The notes under the pieces are model-generated. The model did no database searches. It was not told the DNA's origin and saw only the letters and a list, made by a program, of their open reading frames with translations. 64,000 nt of DNA from JACCZX01 sp038216465 (GTDB lineage: Bacteria > Pseudomonadota > Gammaproteobacteria > Burkholderiales > Burkholderiaceae_F): assembly GCA_038216465.1 (NCBI GenBank), contig JBBQQC010000015.1, positions 24,913 to 88,912 on the forward strand. The letters are read 5' to 3'. The position numbers and the translations under genes are program-made. Positions 24,722 to 36,586 of this stretch are shown here, piece after piece. How positions within the stretch are numbered: the stretch's first letter is position 1; each line of letters opens with the position of its first letter.

Positions 24722-25210
24722 TCACTTCGCGGGGGCTGCGGCTGGAGTATCGGGTGGATCCGCTGCCTTGTTATACAAGAACTGGCCGATCAGATTTTCA
24801 AGCAATACTGCGGATTGCGTCAGCTTGATCTCGCCGCCGGCCTCCAGATTCTTGTCCGAACCCCCCGGCACCAGCCCGACGAACTGATCGCCGAGCAATC
24901 CTGACGTCAGAATCTTGGCCGAAGTGTCGCTGGGAAACATCACGCCGTGCTCGATCTCCATCGTCACTCGCCCCTGGTACGTGGTTGTATCGAGGACAAT
25001 GGCCTTGATCCGCCCCACCGTCACGCCCGCGCTTTTCACCGGCGCCCGCACCTTCAATCCACCGATGTTATCGAAGCGGGCCGTCAAGGAATACGTCTCG
25101 CCCACGACGAAGTTGCCCAGGTTGGCCGCTCGGAGCGCTAAAAACAGGATCGCCAGAATGCCGAGCAATACAAACAGCCCGACCAGTGTTTCAACACCTT
25201 TACGTCCCAT
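24722..25210 (-). CDS. mlaD: MCE-domain protein MlaD
   Basis: A 162-residue inner-membrane-anchored periplasmic protein that forms the hexameric lipid-binding ring on MlaFE. One N-terminal helix (V-E-T-L-V-G-L-F-V-L-L-G) is followed by a single MCE domain (about 40-120; V-K-S-A-G-V-x-V-G-R-I). The Ala/Pro-rich C-terminus is short. Between mlaE and mlaA. Confidence 0.96.
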   Translation of the reverse strand: MGRKGVETLVGLFVLLGILAILFLALRAANLGNFVVGETYSLTARFDNIGGLKVRAPVKSAGVTVGRIKAIVLDTTTYQGRVTMEIEHGVMFPSDTSAKILTSGLLGDQFVGLVPGGSDKNLEAGGEIKLTQSAVLLENLIGQFLYNKAADPPDTPAAAPAK

Positions 25211-25233
25211 TTTTCGTCTCCAATTCGATATCG

Positions 25234-26025
25234 CTAGCTTGGCGAACTGAACATCAGTGCAGTCAGCACGAAGTCGAGGCCAAGTACCAATAGCGACGAA
25301 ATGACGACCGTGCGAGTGGTCGCTTCCGACACACCCTCCGGCGTCGGCGTCGCTTCAAAGCCCTGATACAACGCCGTCAACGTGCACGCAACGCCGAACA
25401 CAAAGCTCTTGACGATGCCGTTGCCGACGTCCTCGATCGCGTCGACACCGTTTTGCATCTGCGACCAGAATGCGCCGGAGTCGATACCAATCATCAGCAC
25501 ACCGACGACGTAGCCGCCGAGTATGCCAACCGCAGAAAACAGCGCGGCCAACAATGGCATCGAGATAAGGCCGGCCAGCAGGCGCGGCGCCAACACACGC
25601 GCCTTCGGATCGACCGCCATCATCTCCATCGCTGACAACTGCTCGCCGGCCTTCATCAGACCGATTTCGGCTGTCAGCGACGTACCGGCGCGGCCCGCGA
25701 ACAGCAGCCCCGTAACCACCGGGCCTAGCTCACGAACCAACGAAAGCGCGACCACCAGCCCCAGTGACGCCGTCGCGCCGTAGCGGCTAAGCGTGTAGTA
25801 GCCCTGCAGCGCCAGCACGAAACCTACCGCCAGTCCGGAAGCCAGAATAATGACAAGTGACCGGTTGCCGATTGCATGAATCTGCGCGATCGTCAAAAAC
25901 GGACGCACCACCGCCGATAGCGAGTTACGCAACAGATCGATGATGAAGAACGTCGCATGGCCCAGACCGCGCAACACGTCCAGCGCTTGCACGCCGAGCC
26001 GCGGCAGCGCATTGACGATCCTCAT
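25234..26025 (-). CDS. mlaE: Mla ABC transporter permease MlaE
   Basis: A 263-residue permease of the MlaE/YrbE family with five to six membrane helices. The family segments L-Q-G-Y-Y-T-L, G-R-x-G-T-S-L-T-A-E-I-G-x-M-K and the E-Q-L-S-A-M-E-M-M-A-V-D-P coupling helix are clear. It forms the phospholipid transport channel with MlaF. Its ATG overlaps the mlaF stop (ATGA). Confidence 0.97.
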   Translation of the reverse strand: MRIVNALPRLGVQALDVLRGLGHATFFIIDLLRNSLSAVVRPFLTIAQIHAIGNRSLVIILASGLAVGFVLALQGYYTLSRYGATASLGLVVALSLVRELGPVVTGLLFAGRAGTSLTAEIGLMKAGEQLSAMEMMAVDPKARVLAPRLLAGLISMPLLAALFSAVGILGGYVVGVLMIGIDSGAFWSQMQNGVDAIEDVGNGIVKSFVFGVACTLTALYQGFEATPTPEGVSEATTRTVVISSLLVLGLDFVLTALMFSSPS

Positions 26026-26828
26026 GCGCGCAGCCCAAGATCCTGCTTAAATGGTTTGGCGGGGTAGTGAAACTTCACCGGACCGTCGGGTTCGCCGCGA
26101 ATGAACTGCCGCACTTCCTCATGCTCAGAAGCTTCGACCTCCGCTGCCGTGCCGTGCCCGACGATACGTCCGGCTGACATCACGTAAACGTAGTCGCTGA
26201 TCTTGAAACACTCCCGGACGTCGTGCGACACAACCAGCGACGTTGCCCCGGTCGCATCGTTAAGCTCGCGAATCAAATTAGCGGCGACACCGAGCGAGAT
26301 CGGATCGAGTCCGGCAAAAGGCTCGTCGTACATGATTAACTCGGGGTCAAGCGCGATGGCCCGTGCGAGCGCCACGCGACGCGCCATCCCGCCCGACAGG
26401 TCCGCGGGCTTCAGTTGGGCCGCGCCGCGCAGACCCACCGCGTTGAGCTTCATCAGCACCAGATCGCGCAGCATCGCCATCGGTAATTCGGTGTGTTCGC
26501 GCAAAGGGAACGCGACGTTGTCGAACACCGTCAGATCGGTAAACAGCGCGCCGAACTGAAATAACAATCCAACGCGCCGCCGTAACCTGAACAACGCATC
26601 GCGGTCACGGGGGTCCACGTGCTCGCCGTCGAACATGATCTTGCCTCTGAGCGGTGTCAGCATTCCGCCGATCAATCGCAGCAACGTCGTCTTCCCGCAA
26701 CCCGAGCCGCCCATGATCGCGATGACCTTGCCGCGCGGAAACGACATCGTGAGGTCGTGCAAAACGATGCGACGCCGGTCGTAGCCAAACGTCACGTGAT
26801 CGATCTGGACGAGCGCGTCGTTATTCAT
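26022..26828 (-). CDS. mlaF: Mla ABC transporter ATPase MlaF
   Basis: A 268-residue ABC ATPase that powers MlaE. Walker A G-G-S-G-C-G-K-T-T, signature L-S-G-G-M-A-R-R, Walker B L-I-M-Y-D-E-P-F-A-G-L-D-P and H-loop V-S-H-D are intact. The C-terminal ~25 residues form the reach-over tail common in MlaF. ATG at 26828 (M-N-N-D) is preferred; an upstream in-frame ATG at 26981 would add 51 residues without family support. First gene of the mla-to-sel1 array; no confident promoter was seen in the 169-bp gap after gltD. Confidence 0.96.
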   Translation of the reverse strand: MNNDALVQIDHVTFGYDRRRIVLHDLTMSFPRGKVIAIMGGSGCGKTTLLRLIGGMLTPLRGKIMFDGEHVDPRDRDALFRLRRRVGLLFQFGALFTDLTVFDNVAFPLREHTELPMAMLRDLVLMKLNAVGLRGAAQLKPADLSGGMARRVALARAIALDPELIMYDEPFAGLDPISLGVAANLIRELNDATGATSLVVSHDVRECFKISDYVYVMSAGRIVGHGTAAEVEASEHEEVRQFIRGEPDGPVKFHYPAKPFKQDLGLRA

Positions 26829-26997
26829 ATTCTGTTTTTGCCGATCGAGCGCGGCTGCGTCGGCCGACGGCGGTGGATTGTCGCACGCCGCATCCAAGCC
26901 CTGGCGCTTGAAAACAGTGTTTCCGAGTGCAATGGCTGCTCTCTTGCTCGCGCTCGACAATGCGCGGCCTAACTGCAGCACGCACGGCGGTCGAAAT

Positions 26998-28482
26998 TCA
27001 GCGCGGGAGGCTGCTGCTGCCCATCAGATACTCGTCGACCGCGCATGCGCATTGCCGCCCTTCCCGAATCGCCCATACCACCAGCGATTGGCCGCGCCGC
27101 ATGTCGCCGGCGGCAAACACCTTGTCGACATTCGTGTGATAGCACCCGGCACCCTCGGTCGTCGCGAGCGCGTTGCCGCGCGCATCCTTCGCAACGCCAA
27201 AGCATTCCAGCACGGAGCCGACCGGCGCCACGAAGCCCATCGCCAGCAGCACCAAGTCAGCCGGAACTTCGAATTCGGAGCCTTTGACCTCCACCATCTT
27301 CGCCTGTCCGCTGCTGGCGTCGATTTGCCACTGAACGCGCACCGCGACGAGTGCCGCAACGTTACCCTTGCCATCGCTCTTGAACGCCTTGGTCGCGATA
27401 GCCCAGTCGCGCTCGACTCCCTCCTCGTGAGAGCTCGAAGTGCGCAACTTGATCGGCCAGTAGGGCCACGTCAAAGGCTTGTCTTCGGTCTCCGGCGGCT
27501 GTGGCAGCAGCTCCCATTGCGTAACGCTCTTTGCACCATGTCGATTGCTGGTGCCGACGCAGTCCGATCCGGTGTCGCCGCCGCCGATCACGATCACATG
27601 TTTGTGGGTAGCGACAATCTGACTGCGCACGTTGTCGCCCGCAACGATCTTGTTCTGCAACGGCAGGAAATCCATTGCGAAGTGCACGCCCTTCAGCGCG
27701 CGGCCCGGCACCGGCAGATCGCGCGGCTGCTCCGCGCCACCGGCGAGAATCACCGCATCGAAATCGGTCAACAGTTGTCTCGAGTCGATCGCTTCGCTCG
27801 CCCAGCACGTGACCGGAGCACCGCCCAGATCGCCGACCCTGACGCCGGTGCGAAACGTGACGCCCTCGGCCGACATCTGCTGCACGCGGCGATCGATGTG
27901 CGACTTTTCCATCTTGAAATCCGGAATGCCATAGCGCAGCAGTCCGCCGATGCGATCGTTCTTTTCGAACACGGTAACGTCGTGACCGGCTCGTGCCAGC
28001 TGCTGCGCAGCGGACAGCCCCGCCGCGCCACTGCCGACAATTGCAATCCGCTTGCCTGTGCTCGCTTCCGAGGGCTGCGGCACGACCCAGCCTTCCTCCC
28101 ATCCCTTGTCGATGATCTTGTGCTCGATCGACTTGATGCCGACCGGATCGTCGTGAATGTTCAGCGTACATGCGGCTTCACACGGTGCGGGGCAGATGCG
28201 GCCGGTGAACTCCGGGAAGTTGTTCGTGCTGTGCAGAACGTCGAGCGCGGTTTTCCAGTCCTGCCGGTACACCAGGTCATTGAAGTCCGGAATGATATTG
28301 TTGACCGGACAACCCTGATTGCAAAATGGAATTCCGCAATCCATGCAGCGCGCGGCCTGCACGCCGGCCCCATCGTCGGTCAGGTGCACGATGAATTCGT
28401 GCCAGTGTTTGGTGCGCGTACGCGGAGCCTCGACTGCTTCCTCAAGCCGCTGGTATTCGATAAATCCGGTGATCTTGCCCAT
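26998..28482 (-). CDS. gltD: Glutamate synthase (NADPH) small subunit GltD
   Basis: A 494-residue FAD- and NADPH-binding subunit that supplies electrons to GltB. The N-terminal cysteines (C-M-D-C-G-I-P-F-C...C-P and C-P-A-P-C-E-A-A-C) hold [4Fe-4S] clusters. Two dinucleotide-binding motifs follow: G-S-G-A-A-G-L-S-A-A (FAD) and V-I-G-G-G-D-T-G-S-D (NADPH). Full length. It is separated from gltB by an unrecognised 131-codon gene whose stop lies 3 nt upstream. Confidence 0.97.
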   Translation of the reverse strand: MGKITGFIEYQRLEEAVEAPRTRTKHWHEFIVHLTDDGAGVQAARCMDCGIPFCNQGCPVNNIIPDFNDLVYRQDWKTALDVLHSTNNFPEFTGRICPAPCEAACTLNIHDDPVGIKSIEHKIIDKGWEEGWVVPQPSEASTGKRIAIVGSGAAGLSAAQQLARAGHDVTVFEKNDRIGGLLRYGIPDFKMEKSHIDRRVQQMSAEGVTFRTGVRVGDLGGAPVTCWASEAIDSRQLLTDFDAVILAGGAEQPRDLPVPGRALKGVHFAMDFLPLQNKIVAGDNVRSQIVATHKHVIVIGGGDTGSDCVGTSNRHGAKSVTQWELLPQPPETEDKPLTWPYWPIKLRTSSSHEEGVERDWAIATKAFKSDGKGNVAALVAVRVQWQIDASSGQAKMVEVKGSEFEVPADLVLLAMGFVAPVGSVLECFGVAKDARGNALATTEGAGCYHTNVDKVFAAGDMRRGQSLVVWAIREGRQCACAVDEYLMGSSSLPR

Positions 28483-28485
28483 TGA

Positions 28486-28881
28486 TTATTTATGCTGCCC
28501 GTGACGAGACAGAAAATCGCGCAGACCGATCTCCTCGGATTCCAAATGTCGCGCCCCCATCCATGCGAACACGAACCCAGTGTTCAGGTGGCACCCCACG
28601 ACCGCTGCCACCAACACAACGCCGCCCAGCCAGTCGAGCACTTGCGGAACCGGGCCCTGCGAATGCAGCCACATGTAAACCGGAGCCGAGGCGACCGCCA
28701 GCAGCATCGTTGCCGGTACCACCCACGGGATGGATAGAAGGACCGCGAGGCTCGCGGCCAACGTCGCCCATTGCGATTCCGCGCTGCGCGTACTCAGCAG
28801 CAACAATGCCAAGGGAAGGCTGACAAACAACGCCGGCGTCCACTCCCGCATTGTCCGTGGCCAGAAGAGCTGCGCGCGCAT
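28486..28881 (-). CDS. Uncharacterised membrane protein between gltB and gltD
   Basis: A 131-residue protein I do not recognise. Three to four hydrophobic segments are visible (about 17-30, 38-70 and 83-108), with the tail R-H-L-E-S-E-E-I-G-L-R-D-F-L-S-R-H probably cytoplasmic. It starts 30 nt after the gltB stop and ends 3 nt before the gltD start, so it should be cotranscribed with both. The GC-rich codon usage matches its neighbours. A role linked to glutamate synthase or nitrogen metabolism is only suggested by position; it could also be an unrelated passenger. Confidence 0.7.
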   Translation of the reverse strand: MRAQLFWPRTMREWTPALFVSLPLALLLLSTRSAESQWATLAASLAVLLSIPWVVPATMLLAVASAPVYMWLHSQGPVPQVLDWLGGVVLVAAVVGCHLNTGFVFAWMGARHLESEEIGLRDFLSRHGQHK

Positions 28882-28911
28882 GCGGCGCCGGGTGGTGAGA
28901 TCGCACTCGCG

Positions 28912-33618
<4,707 letters not shown>

Positions 33619-33640
33619 TCAAGCTCCAGAAATTGACTCG

Positions 33641-33669
33641 ACTTTACTGCGACGCAGCAACTGTATCAA
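33641..33669 (-). promoter_or_regulatory. Predicted sigma-70 promoter of gltB
   Basis: On the minus strand a -35 box TTGATA (33664-33669) and a -10 box TAAAGT (33641-33646) are separated by exactly 17 bp. The predicted transcription start near 33634 gives a short leader that carries GGAG 6 nt before the gltB ATG. The -35 box matches five of six consensus bases and the -10 four of six. No Lrp or NtrC site was identified. Confidence 0.62.
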
Positions 33670-33735
33670 CCCAATTACGGGCGCCCTGAGGGCCCACGAT
33701 GCGAAAAATCTGCCATCTCAGCGCTACAGCGCGCC

Positions 33736-34860
33736 TTAGACGCCTACGGCGAACAAGCGCTGATGCTCTTTGATCGCGTATCGATCGGTCATGCCCGCCA
33801 CATAGTCAGCGATCACGCGTGGAGCGTTGCCGACTGCGCGTTTCTGGTGATCTATCGGTAACAACCGCGGCTCATCGAGAAAAGCCGTGAACAGCTCAGC
33901 CACGATACGGCGTGCTTTGGCCGACATGCGCATCACGCGGTGGTGGCGATAAAGCTCGTCGTGCAAAAACAACTTGAGCGCATCGGCGTCGCGCCGCACG
34001 GCCGGTGAAAAGGCGGCCAGCGGCGGGGCGGCACGTACGTCGTCGATACCGGCAGGGCTGGCGTCCGCGACGCGGCGGCGAGTTTCCTCTGTCAAGTCCA
34101 GCACCAGCGTGTTGATGATGCTGCGGACTGTTTCGTTGATCATGCGTCGCTCTGTCAGCGCAGAATGCTGACCACGCACCGCCGCCGAGTGCCGCGCAAA
34201 GATCGGCACCTGCTCGAGCTGAAACAGGTGCAGCAGACCCGACCGCAAGCCGTAATCGATATCGTGATTGCTATACGCAATCTCGTCGGCCAGATTGATA
34301 ACCTGCGCTTCGAGGCTGGGCTGCCGCTTCGCGAGAAACCGTTCGCCTACGTCACCCAGTTCACGCGCGTGCTTGGCCGAGCAACGTTTCAGAATTCCTT
34401 CCCTCGTCTCAAAGGTGAGATTGAGGCCGTCGAACGCCGCGTATCTTTCTTCCAGCTTGTCGACCACGCGCAGTGACTGCAGGTTGTGCTCGAAGCCGCC
34501 GTACGGTTTCATCGAAGCATTCAACGCATCCTGGCCGGCATGCCCGAACGGGGTGTGCCCAAGATCGTGCGCAAGCGCAATCGCCTCGACCAAGTCTTCA
34601 TTCAGTCGCAGGTTACGTGCGACCGTGCGGCCGATCTGTGCCACTTCCAGCGAGTGCGTCAGCCGAGTCCGAAACAGATCGCCTTCGTGGTTGACGAAGA
34701 CTTGTGTTTTGTACTCCAGCCGCCTGAAGGCGGTTGAATGAATGATGCGATCGCGATCGCGCTGGAAGTGTGTCCTGCCGACCGGATCGGCCTCGGCGTG
34801 GCGACGGCCGCGCGATCGGTCGGGGTGTGCAGCGTACGGTGCCAGCCCAGCGTCAGTCAC
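33736..34860 (-). CDS. dgt: Deoxyguanosinetriphosphate triphosphohydrolase-like HD protein
   Basis: A 374-residue HD-domain hydrolase of the dNTPase family, which removes triphosphate from deoxynucleotides. The HD signature is seen as T-H-S-L-E-V-A and A-H-D-L-G-H-T-P-F-G-H, with the preceding R-D-R-D-R-I-I-H-S-T-A-F-R-R-L. The family start begins V-T-D-A-G-L-A-P-Y-A; the GTG at 34860 overlaps the aroB stop (GTGA), so I use it and reject a longer upstream frame inside aroB. The layout aroK-aroB-dgt-gltB is usual in betaproteobacteria. Substrate preference is not determinable. Confidence 0.93.
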   Translation of the reverse strand: MTDAGLAPYAAHPDRSRGRRHAEADPVGRTHFQRDRDRIIHSTAFRRLEYKTQVFVNHEGDLFRTRLTHSLEVAQIGRTVARNLRLNEDLVEAIALAHDLGHTPFGHAGQDALNASMKPYGGFEHNLQSLRVVDKLEERYAAFDGLNLTFETREGILKRCSAKHARELGDVGERFLAKRQPSLEAQVINLADEIAYSNHDIDYGLRSGLLHLFQLEQVPIFARHSAAVRGQHSALTERRMINETVRSIINTLVLDLTEETRRRVADASPAGIDDVRAAPPLAAFSPAVRRDADALKLFLHDELYRHHRVMRMSAKARRIVAELFTAFLDEPRLLPIDHQKRAVGNAPRVIADYVAGMTDRYAIKEHQRLFAVGV

Positions 34861-35933
34861 ACAAATCCGCCGGCGGTAAGCGCCTGCAACAACACCGGTT
34901 GCGCAACGGTGCGCAGCGATGCGCGACCAATGCGGTCCAGCACGATGAAACGCATCTTCCCGCCGTCGGTCTTCTTGTCGCCACGCATGGCTTCGACCGC
35001 GCTCAGTGACGACAGGCCGTCGACGCGCGTCGGAAGCCCCGCGCGTAGCACGGCCGACTCGATCGTTTTTACATCGGCTGGCGCCAGCGATCCAAGCAGA
35101 CGCGACAGCTCGGCCGCCAGAACAAGACCGCAACCGACGGCTTCACCGTGCAGCCAGCGTGTGTAGCCCGTCATCGCTTCGATCGCATGCCCGAATGTGT
35201 GGCCGAGATTAAGCAGCGCACGCTCGCCGGCTTCGCGCTCGTCGCGCGCGACAATCGATGCCTTGATTTCGCACGATCCAGCAATCGCGTCGGCGAGCGC
35301 GAACGCGTCGTGAGCCCGCAACGCCTCGATCGAGGCAACCATGCGTTCGAAGTAATCAGGGTCTGCCACCAGACCATGCTTGAGTATTTCGGCGAGGCCG
35401 GCCGATAGCTCGCGCGCCGACAGCGTTTTTAAAGTGTCGGTGTCGCTGACGACCGCAGACGGTTGATGAAACGCGCCGATCATGTTCTTGCCGACCGGAT
35501 GGTTGATACCGGTCTTGCCGCCGACCGACGAGTCGACCTGCGCCAGCAGTGTCGTCGGAACCTGCACATGGCGCACGCCACGCATGTAGATCGAGGCAGC
35601 GAAGCCCGCGACATCGCCGACCACGCCACCGCCGAGTGCAACAACAATTGCACGACGATCGGACCGCGCCCTGACCATCACATCCAGTACCTGCGACACC
35701 GAAGACCAGTTCTTATGCTGCTCGCCATCAGGAAGAACAACGAAGGCAGTTAACGCGCTGCTCAATGCACTCTTAATACGCTGGGCATAAAGTGGCCCGA
35801 CAACGTCGTTGGTGACGACCGTGATCGAGGTCGGCGCCAGCGGCGCTACGAACTCGTCAAGGCGATCAATCAACCCGCTTCCGATAGCGATCGGATACGA
35901 ACGGTGCCCCAGATTGACGGTGATGCAGCGCAT
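34857..35933 (-). CDS. aroB: 3-dehydroquinate synthase AroB
   Basis: A 358-residue NAD-dependent zinc enzyme that cyclises DAHP to 3-dehydroquinate in the shikimate pathway. Nucleotide- and substrate-binding segments G-G-G-V-V-G-D-V-A-G-F-A-A-S, P-T-T-L-L-A-Q-V-D-S-S-V-G-G-K-T-G-I-N and the metal ligands around L-N-L-G-H-T-F-G-H-A are present. It lies 37 nt after aroK and overlaps dgt. Confidence 0.98.
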   Translation of the reverse strand: MRCITVNLGHRSYPIAIGSGLIDRLDEFVAPLAPTSITVVTNDVVGPLYAQRIKSALSSALTAFVVLPDGEQHKNWSSVSQVLDVMVRARSDRRAIVVALGGGVVGDVAGFAASIYMRGVRHVQVPTTLLAQVDSSVGGKTGINHPVGKNMIGAFHQPSAVVSDTDTLKTLSARELSAGLAEILKHGLVADPDYFERMVASIEALRAHDAFALADAIAGSCEIKASIVARDEREAGERALLNLGHTFGHAIEAMTGYTRWLHGEAVGCGLVLAAELSRLLGSLAPADVKTIESAVLRAGLPTRVDGLSSLSAVEAMRGDKKTDGGKMRFIVLDRIGRASLRTVAQPVLLQALTAGGFV

Positions 35934-35970
35934 GCAACAGTTTAAGTCGTTGATCGCCGCTGTCCGGAAA

Positions 35971-36513
35971 TCAACCGCTTCGAATGGCGATCGCCTTTAG
36001 CTGTGGATGCTCGAGCAGCCTGGATACCAGCCTGCGCGGGTTCGACGCGGCCGACTGGAAAACGAGGTGCGCCGCCTTTTCGTACAGTGGTTCGCGCTCT
36101 GCCAGCAATTGTTCAATCCGTACGCGCGGATTGGGGGTTTGCAACAGCGGCCGCGAGCGATCCTGGCGCGTGCGCCGGAAAATTTCATCGACAGTCGCAC
36201 GCAGATAGATGACCAGGCCACGCTCTCGCATCGACTGCGCCAGCTGTTCGTCAAGAACGGCCCCGCCGCCTGTCGCCAGCACGATTTCTGCGCGTTGCGT
36301 CAATTCCTTCAGAAGCGCGACCTCGCGGCGGCGAAATCCGGGCTCCCCTTCGATTTCGAAGATCGTCGGGATCGGAACCCCGCTGCGCGCTTCCAGCTCG
36401 CGATCAGCGTCGACAAAGTCGTAGTTCAGGTGCTGCGCCAGCAGGCGCCCGACCGTTGATTTGCCGGCAGCCATCATGCCGATCAGAAAAACGGAACGCG
36501 GGTCGGTTTGCAT
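35971..36513 (-). CDS. aroK: Shikimate kinase AroK
   Basis: A 180-residue P-loop kinase that phosphorylates shikimate. Walker A G-M-M-A-A-G-K-S-T, the shikimate-binding D-x-D (V-D-A-D), F-R-R-R-E and the G-G-G-A-V motif are all visible. It lies downstream of pilQ, but a strong terminator occupies the gap, so it probably has its own promoter between 36514 and 36541. Confidence 0.97.
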   Translation of the reverse strand: MQTDPRSVFLIGMMAAGKSTVGRLLAQHLNYDFVDADRELEARSGVPIPTIFEIEGEPGFRRREVALLKELTQRAEIVLATGGGAVLDEQLAQSMRERGLVIYLRATVDEIFRRTRQDRSRPLLQTPNPRVRIEQLLAEREPLYEKAAHLVFQSAASNPRRLVSRLLEHPQLKAIAIRSG

Positions 36514-36541
36514 ACTCTTACAACGTCATCGGCACTGCCGG

Positions 36542-36572
36542 AAAAAAAAGAGCCGCGCAAGCGGCCCTTTTG
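36542..36572 (-). terminator. Rho-independent terminator after pilQ
   Basis: On the minus strand an 8-bp stem (AGGGCCGC at 36561-36568 pairing with GCGGCTCT at 36549-36556, one G-U pair) with loop TTGC is followed by a run of T residues (36542-36549). It lies 14 nt after the pilQ stop and separates the pil operon from aroK. Confidence 0.88.
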
Positions 36573-36586
36573 ATTGCACGCCAACC

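Noticed and set aside
26878..28485. A 535-codon open frame on the plus strand opposite gltD
   Set aside because: It lies wholly antisense to a full-length, motif-complete gltD. Its Arg/His/Ala-rich product has no domain. High GC content routinely produces such antisense frames.
33619..33735. A glutamine or other riboswitch upstream of gltB
   Set aside because: The predicted transcription start leaves a leader of about 16 nt, too short for an aptamer; I saw no conserved riboswitch core.
33736..35133. A longer dgt product reaching 91 residues into aroB
   Set aside because: The extra residues are low-quality Arg-rich sequence read inside aroB; the GTG at 34860 gives the family N-terminus and a GTGA overlap.
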